From contig PLIC01000303.1 in NCBI GenBank assembly GCA_003139995.1, positions 1 to 47,803 of the forward strand: a stretch of DNA of 47,803 nt, read 5' to 3'. The translations under genes were made by a program, and so were the position numbers. Source of the DNA: Candidatus Acidiflorens stordalenmirensis. GTDB taxonomy: Bacteria; Acidobacteriota; Terriglobia; Terriglobales; Acidobacteriaceae. Position 1 is the stretch's first letter; each line of letters begins with the position of its first letter. Shown here piece after piece: positions 44,796-47,803 of the stretch. Below the pieces are notes generated by a model. That model did not search any database and was not told the origin of the DNA. It saw only the letters and a list, made by a program, of their open reading frames with translations.

Positions 44796-46124
44796 ATGAG
44801 TAAGGATGAGGGAGGTTGGAACAGTTCCTTTAGAGAAAAACCCGTACGCTCTCATCTGAGGAGACTGGTGGATTGGATCAACCCGATGGGTGCTAAGAAG
44901 GTCCATTCATTAATCGACAAGGTGTACAAGCGGAAGAACTTGGAGATGGCCTGGGAAAAGGTGAAAGCGAACCGGGGCAGCGGAGGTGTAGATGGGCAGA
45001 CCCTGGAAACCTTCGAAGTGCAGTTGGACCAGCAACTGGATCGACTGCAGCGAGAGTTGAAAGAGGACACCTATCAGCCTTTGCCGGTACGACAACAACC
45101 GATCCCGAAGAGGGACAAACCGGGCGAGTATCGAATGTTGGGGATACCCGCGATCTATGATCGCGTGTGCCAGCAAGCGCTACTCAATCGGCTGGAGCCT
45201 ATCTTTGAACCGATCTTCGACGATGCCAGCTTCGGATATCGGCGAGGGCGGTCCCCGAAGGATGCGCTGCGCAAGGTGTGGAAAGAGATTCAAAACGGGT
45301 CGGAGTGGATCGTCGATGCGGATCTGCGAGACTTTTTCGGATCAGCGGACCACGAGAAACTCGTCACGTTAGTAGCCCAACGGGTAGCCGACAGCCGTGT
45401 GCTGCGCCTAATCCGGGCAATGCTCAAGGCTGGAAGCTACGGTCGAGGGCGGCTCGACCCCACCGAGCGCGGGACCCCGCAGGGTTCAGTAGTTTCGCCC
45501 CTGCTCAGTAACATACTTCTGACGCCGTTTGATCGGGAGATGCGACTGAGAGGATATCAGTTGAGTCGGTTTGCCGACGATTGGGTCATCACCTGTAAGT
45601 CGGCAGCAGAGGCCCGAGCCGCGCTGGACGCGGCCCGCCGAATCTTGAAACAACTGGGCGTGGAGTTGCATCCGCAGAAAACGCGAATCGTTCACGTTCA
45701 GTATGGCTTCGAGTTTCTTGGCTATAAGATCAAGCGCGGGAAGGGTCTGTATTTACCCGAGAGCCAGATCCGTAGCCGAGCACGTTCGGGTGCACTCTAC
45801 GCGTACCCCCGTGAGAAATCGATCCATCGTTTTCAGGACCAGGTCCGGCAACGAACCAAACGGAGGGTGCCGCTGAAAACCAAGGAGCTGATTGCGGAAC
45901 TCAATCCTCTGCTGCGGGGGTGGGGCGAGTATTACAAACGAGCCCACGTCCGAATGCTCTTCAACCAACTCGACCGTTGGATCGTGCACCGGATCTGGTC
46001 GCATCGATTCAAGCGTTGGCGTAATGGGGGTTGGAGGCAACTCCCAGTGACGACGCTGTACCGTGAGTATGGGCTTGTGAACTTGATCGGGTTAATTCCC
46101 TCTCTTGCATCTCGGCATGGCTGA
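44796..46124 (+). CDS. Group II intron reverse transcriptase/maturase (inner intron)
   Basis: A 442-residue intron-encoded protein that helps splice its intron and copies it into DNA at the target. The RT blocks include YRMLGIPAIYDRVCQQAL, FGYRRGRSPKDAL, GTPQGSVVSPLLSNI (226-240) and the active-site FADD (259-262). The maturase (GIIM) domain follows (LLRGWGEYYKRAHVRMLFNQLDRWIVHRIWSHRFKRW). No endonuclease (HNH) domain is present, as in several bacterial classes. AAAGGA lies about 7 bases before the ATG. The ORF sits in domain IV and ends 10 bases before domain V. Confidence 0.95.
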   Translation: MSKDEGGWNSSFREKPVRSHLRRLVDWINPMGAKKVHSLIDKVYKRKNLEMAWEKVKANRGSGGVDGQTLETFEVQLDQQLDRLQRELKEDTYQPLPVRQQPIPKRDKPGEYRMLGIPAIYDRVCQQALLNRLEPIFEPIFDDASFGYRRGRSPKDALRKVWKEIQNGSEWIVDADLRDFFGSADHEKLVTLVAQRVADSRVLRLIRAMLKAGSYGRGRLDPTERGTPQGSVVSPLLSNILLTPFDREMRLRGYQLSRFADDWVITCKSAAEARAALDAARRILKQLGVELHPQKTRIVHVQYGFEFLGYKIKRGKGLYLPESQIRSRARSGALYAYPREKSIHRFQDQVRQRTKRRVPLKTKELIAELNPLLRGWGEYYKRAHVRMLFNQLDRWIVHRIWSHRFKRWRNGGWRQLPVTTLYREYGLVNLIGLIPSLASRHG

Positions 46125-46134
46125 GTCTTCGGGA

Positions 46135-46167
46135 AAGCTGCATACGGGAAAACTGTACGTGCAGTTT
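46135..46167 (+). ncRNA. Group II intron domain V (inner intron)
   Basis: A 33-nt hairpin. A 9-bp lower stem contains the catalytic triad AGC (46136-46138), paired with GTT-type partners. A 2-nt AC bulge (46157-46158) and a short upper stem with a GAAAA loop complete it. This is the canonical catalytic core. Confidence 0.92.
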
Positions 46168-46171
46168 GAGC

Positions 46172-46215
46172 GGCGGACGGAGGCTAGCGCGAATGCGCGC
46201 CTCCTCCGACCCTAC
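46172..46215 (+). ncRNA. Group II intron domain VI with branch-point A (inner intron)
   Basis: GGAGGC/GCCTCC and GCGC/GCGC stems with a GAAT loop are extended by CGG/CCG. The unpaired A46209 on the 3' side is the seventh base from the intron end at C46215, the expected place for the branch point. Confidence 0.8.
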
Positions 46216-46341
46216 ACCGGCGAAGGTGGGGAACCGCAGGGCTTCCGCAAGGAGCGGCCACGGAACCCACTGGAGGGAAGGGGGAAACAAGCAACGCATC
46301 TGTTGAAGGAAACATAAGCGAGACACAGAACTCGAACCATT

Positions 46342-47651
46342 ATGTCCACAGAAATCGACAGACTATCCGAACTCGCCAAGGAAGATCCGAAGCAACGATT
46401 CTTCTCGATCGCTCACTTGATTACACCCGAAAGAATGTATGCGGCATTCCTACGTCTACGAAAGGATGCCAGTGCCGGGGTGGACGGCGTCACCTACGAG
46501 GAGTACGAAAAGGACGCTGCGAGAAACATCCGCGAGCTGCATCAACGGCTCAAGGGTGGCAAGTATCAGGCCCAACCGCTGCGCCGAGTCTATATCCCCA
46601 AGGAAAACGGGAAGCAGAGACCGATCTCGATTCCTGCCCTCGAGGATAAGCTCGTGCAGAAGGTGGTGGTCGAAATACTCAATGCCATCTACGAGCAGGA
46701 TTTTCTCGACTGCTCCTACGGGTTCCGACCCGGACGAGGAGCACACCAGGCATTGGACGAAGTGGGGCGAGTCATCTGCACCCGGCCCACGGGATGGATC
46801 CTAGAGATAGACATCACCGCCTACTTCGACACGATTGTAAGAGAGCAACTCATGGAGATGATCGAGAAGCGCATAAGTGACGACAGCGTGCTCCGGCTGA
46901 TCCGGAAATGGATTCAGGTCGGAGTCATCGAGGAAGGCAGATTACTCATGAGTGAAACCGGGACAGGGCAAGGCCAGCCGATTAGTCCGCTCCTGGCTAA
47001 CGCCTACCTGCACTACGTACTCGACGAATGGTTCGAGGAAGTGGTGAAGCCCCGATTGAAGGGCGAAGCTCACGAGATCCGCTTTGCCGACGATGCCATC
47101 TTGTGTTTCGAACACAAGGAGGACGCGGAAAAGGTGAAGGAAGCCTTATCGAAGCGATTTGGCAAATTCGGTTTGGCCCTTCATCCGGAGAAGACGCGGC
47201 TGGTGGAATTTGGGCGGAACGCCGAAAGGAATGCAAAGGGGCAGGGGAAGAAACCAGCCACCGTGGATTTCCTAGGATTTACGCACATCTGCGCACGCAG
47301 CCGGAAGGGGAAGTTCACAGTCCACGTGAAGACGATCGGCAACGGCTCCGCAGGGGGCTGAAGGCGGTCGCCGAATGGTGCCAGAAGCACCGGCACGAGC
47401 CTGTGGCTGAGCAGCAGAAAATCCTCAACGCCAAGCTCCGCGGCCACTACCAGTATTACGGGCGACCGACAAACTACCAGAGTCTCCGGCAGTTCTATCG
47501 GAGAGTCCGTCGCATCTGGAGGGAGTGGCTGAGTCGCCGCACGCGCGGGCGGTGGTTGACGTGGGAACGCTATGCCAAAATCCTGCGGCAGCACCCGTTG
47601 TTACTACCCCGGATCATGCACCCTTGGAAGGGGGCGGGGAGTATCGCTTGA
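46342..47651 (+). pseudogene. Group II intron reverse transcriptase/maturase, frameshifted (outer intron)
   Basis: The first frame (46342-47361) encodes the RT domain: KENGKQRPISIPALEDKLVQ, YGFRPGRGAHQAL and FADD (248-251). The usual GTPQG block reads GTGQG. At about 47,340 the frame shifts; the maturase part (LRRGLKAVAEWCQKH, GHYQYYGRPTN, WLTWERYAKIL) continues in another frame to 47651. One missing A in GGCAACGG (restoring IGKRLRRGL) would explain it. Unless the change is an assembly error, this protein cannot act as a full maturase. The restored stop lies just before domain V, the normal layout. Confidence 0.9.
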
Positions 47652-47652
47652 G

Positions 47653-47685
47653 GAACCCGCTGCGGTAATTCTGCACGGTGGGGTC
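47653..47685 (+). ncRNA. Group II intron domain V, altered triad (outer intron)
   Basis: A 33-nt hairpin with a 9-position lower stem, a 2-nt AC bulge (47675-47676) and a GCGG/CTGC upper stem with a TAATT loop. The position of the catalytic AGC triad reads AAC (47654-47656), and A47655 faces G47683 instead of pairing. Confidence 0.75.
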
Positions 47686-47688
47686 TGT

Positions 47689-47794
47689 GAGGGAGGAGAC
47701 CTCCGTGGACCATGGTGGACCTAAACGCGCACGAAACCGGAAACGGTGGATAGAAGCCAAGGGAAGCCTACAGCCCACTGAGTCTCCTCTACTC
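47689..47794 (+). ncRNA. Group II intron domain VI with long terminal insertion (outer intron)
   Basis: A 12-bp stem joins 47689-47700 to 47782-47794, with the single unpaired A47791 as a branch-point candidate. About 80 bases of extra sequence replace the usual short loop. The intron end would lie within the last ten bases of the window or beyond. Confidence 0.7.
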
Positions 47795-47803
47795 GGAGAA
47801 ACA

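Larger units (their letters stand above)
44270..46215 (+). mobile_element. Inner group II intron, apparently intact
   Basis: It begins GTGTG (the GUGYG consensus) and ends with AC, 1946 bases later. EBS1 ACTATGG (44508-44514), in a loop closed by GCCT/AGGC, pairs perfectly with IBS1 CCATAGT (44263-44269). EBS2 GTCGT (44357-44361) pairs with IBS2 ACGAC (44257-44261). These pairings place the 5' splice site at 44269/44270 and therefore inside the outer intron. The element carries an intact RT, domain V and domain VI. It is a mobile ribozyme that moves by RNA-templated retrohoming. Confidence 0.85.
43856..47803 (+). mobile_element. Outer group II intron, interrupted by an inner intron, probably inactive
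   Basis: Domain I-type sequence starts near 43,856 (GTTAGGGAAACCTC, then GCGGGTGCAATTCCCGCG) and runs to 44,269. It resumes at 46,216, leads into the frameshifted RT ORF, and ends with domains V and VI at 47,653-47,794. Without the inner intron it is about 2.0 kb, a normal size. Only 126 bases lie between the inner intron and this RT, too few for its own domains I-III, so the left part must belong to it. The exact 5' end is not fixed: no GUGYG was found. CTCATC (44158-44163) could pair with GATGAG (43850-43855) as EBS1/IBS1, but this is weak. The 3' end lies at or past the window edge. Confidence 0.75.

Noticed and set aside
46216-47803. Second intron as an independent neighbour instead of the outer half of a twintron
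   Set aside because: Only 126 bases precede its RT, too few for domains I-III, and the inner intron's exon-binding pairings place its 5' junction in upstream intron-like sequence.

Overview
The window reads as a moderately GC-rich chromosomal segment of a Gram-negative bacterium, most likely an acidobacterium (Acidobacteriota, Terriglobia/Koribacter-like). This placement is inference. It rests on a large Ser/Thr kinase with TolB-like and TPR parts, a PEP-CTERM exported protein, many TPR proteins, tandem small exported proteins of unknown function, a dcw-type cell-division cluster, lipopolysaccharide-assembly LptE, and many short intergenic inverted repeats. No rRNA, tRNA or CRISPR array was recognised.

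Layout. 0.1-3.7 kb: a frameshifted PEP-CTERM protein converging on a receptor-like Ser/Thr kinase. 4.2-6.9 kb: acyl-CoA dehydrogenase, MeaB GTPase and methylmalonyl-CoA epimerase, i.e. branched-chain acyl/propionyl-CoA catabolism; the mutase itself is not in the window. 7.0-8.6 kb: TsaB (t6A tRNA modification), RimI and a YdcH-like small protein, closed by a strong terminator. 8.7-13.1 kb: a compact operon psd-pssA-(aspartate-semialdehyde-dehydrogenase-like, lacking the catalytic Cys)-lptE-holA, with start/stop overlaps at three junctions; it links phosphatidylethanolamine synthesis with outer-membrane assembly. 13.1-18.3 kb: TPR lipoprotein, PilZ-like protein, DUF4139 protein, TsaE. 18.4-20.6 kb: two tandem paralogous exported proteins of unknown function and a small protein. 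20.6-24.8 kb (minus strand): B12-binding radical SAM enzyme, SpoIIE-type phosphatase with an altered metal motif, and a stand-alone ClpB-D2-like AAA+ ATPase. 25.1-28.9 kb: LysM/putative glycoside hydrolase, small membrane protein, IlvE.

29.0-31.7 kb holds the most unusual protein-coding locus: a soluble protein of unknown function overlapping a 643-residue polytopic membrane protein. The latter appears to fuse an isoprenylcysteine/phospholipid-methyltransferase-like domain, a PAP2-type phosphatase/phosphotransferase domain and an Lgt (prolipoprotein diacylglyceryl transferase)-like domain. 31.9-34.2 kb: PilT, an acetyltransferase and a small hypothetical protein. 34.5-41.2 kb: murG-murC-ftsQ-ftsA-ftsZ, the distal part of a dcw cluster without murB or ddl between murC and ftsQ. 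41.4-43.9 kb: a decaying glycosyltransferase locus with a truncated GT87-like copy, an intact GT87-like gene and a GT-C gene lacking its N-terminal half.

43.85-47.8 kb is a nested pair of group II introns (a twintron). The inner intron (about 44,270-46,215) has an intact reverse transcriptase, a canonical domain V, a domain VI with bulged A, and intron-exon pairings that fix its 5' boundary inside the outer intron. The outer intron has a frameshifted reverse transcriptase and a domain V whose catalytic triad reads AAC instead of AGC, so it looks inactivated. The outer element runs to, or past, the end of the window.
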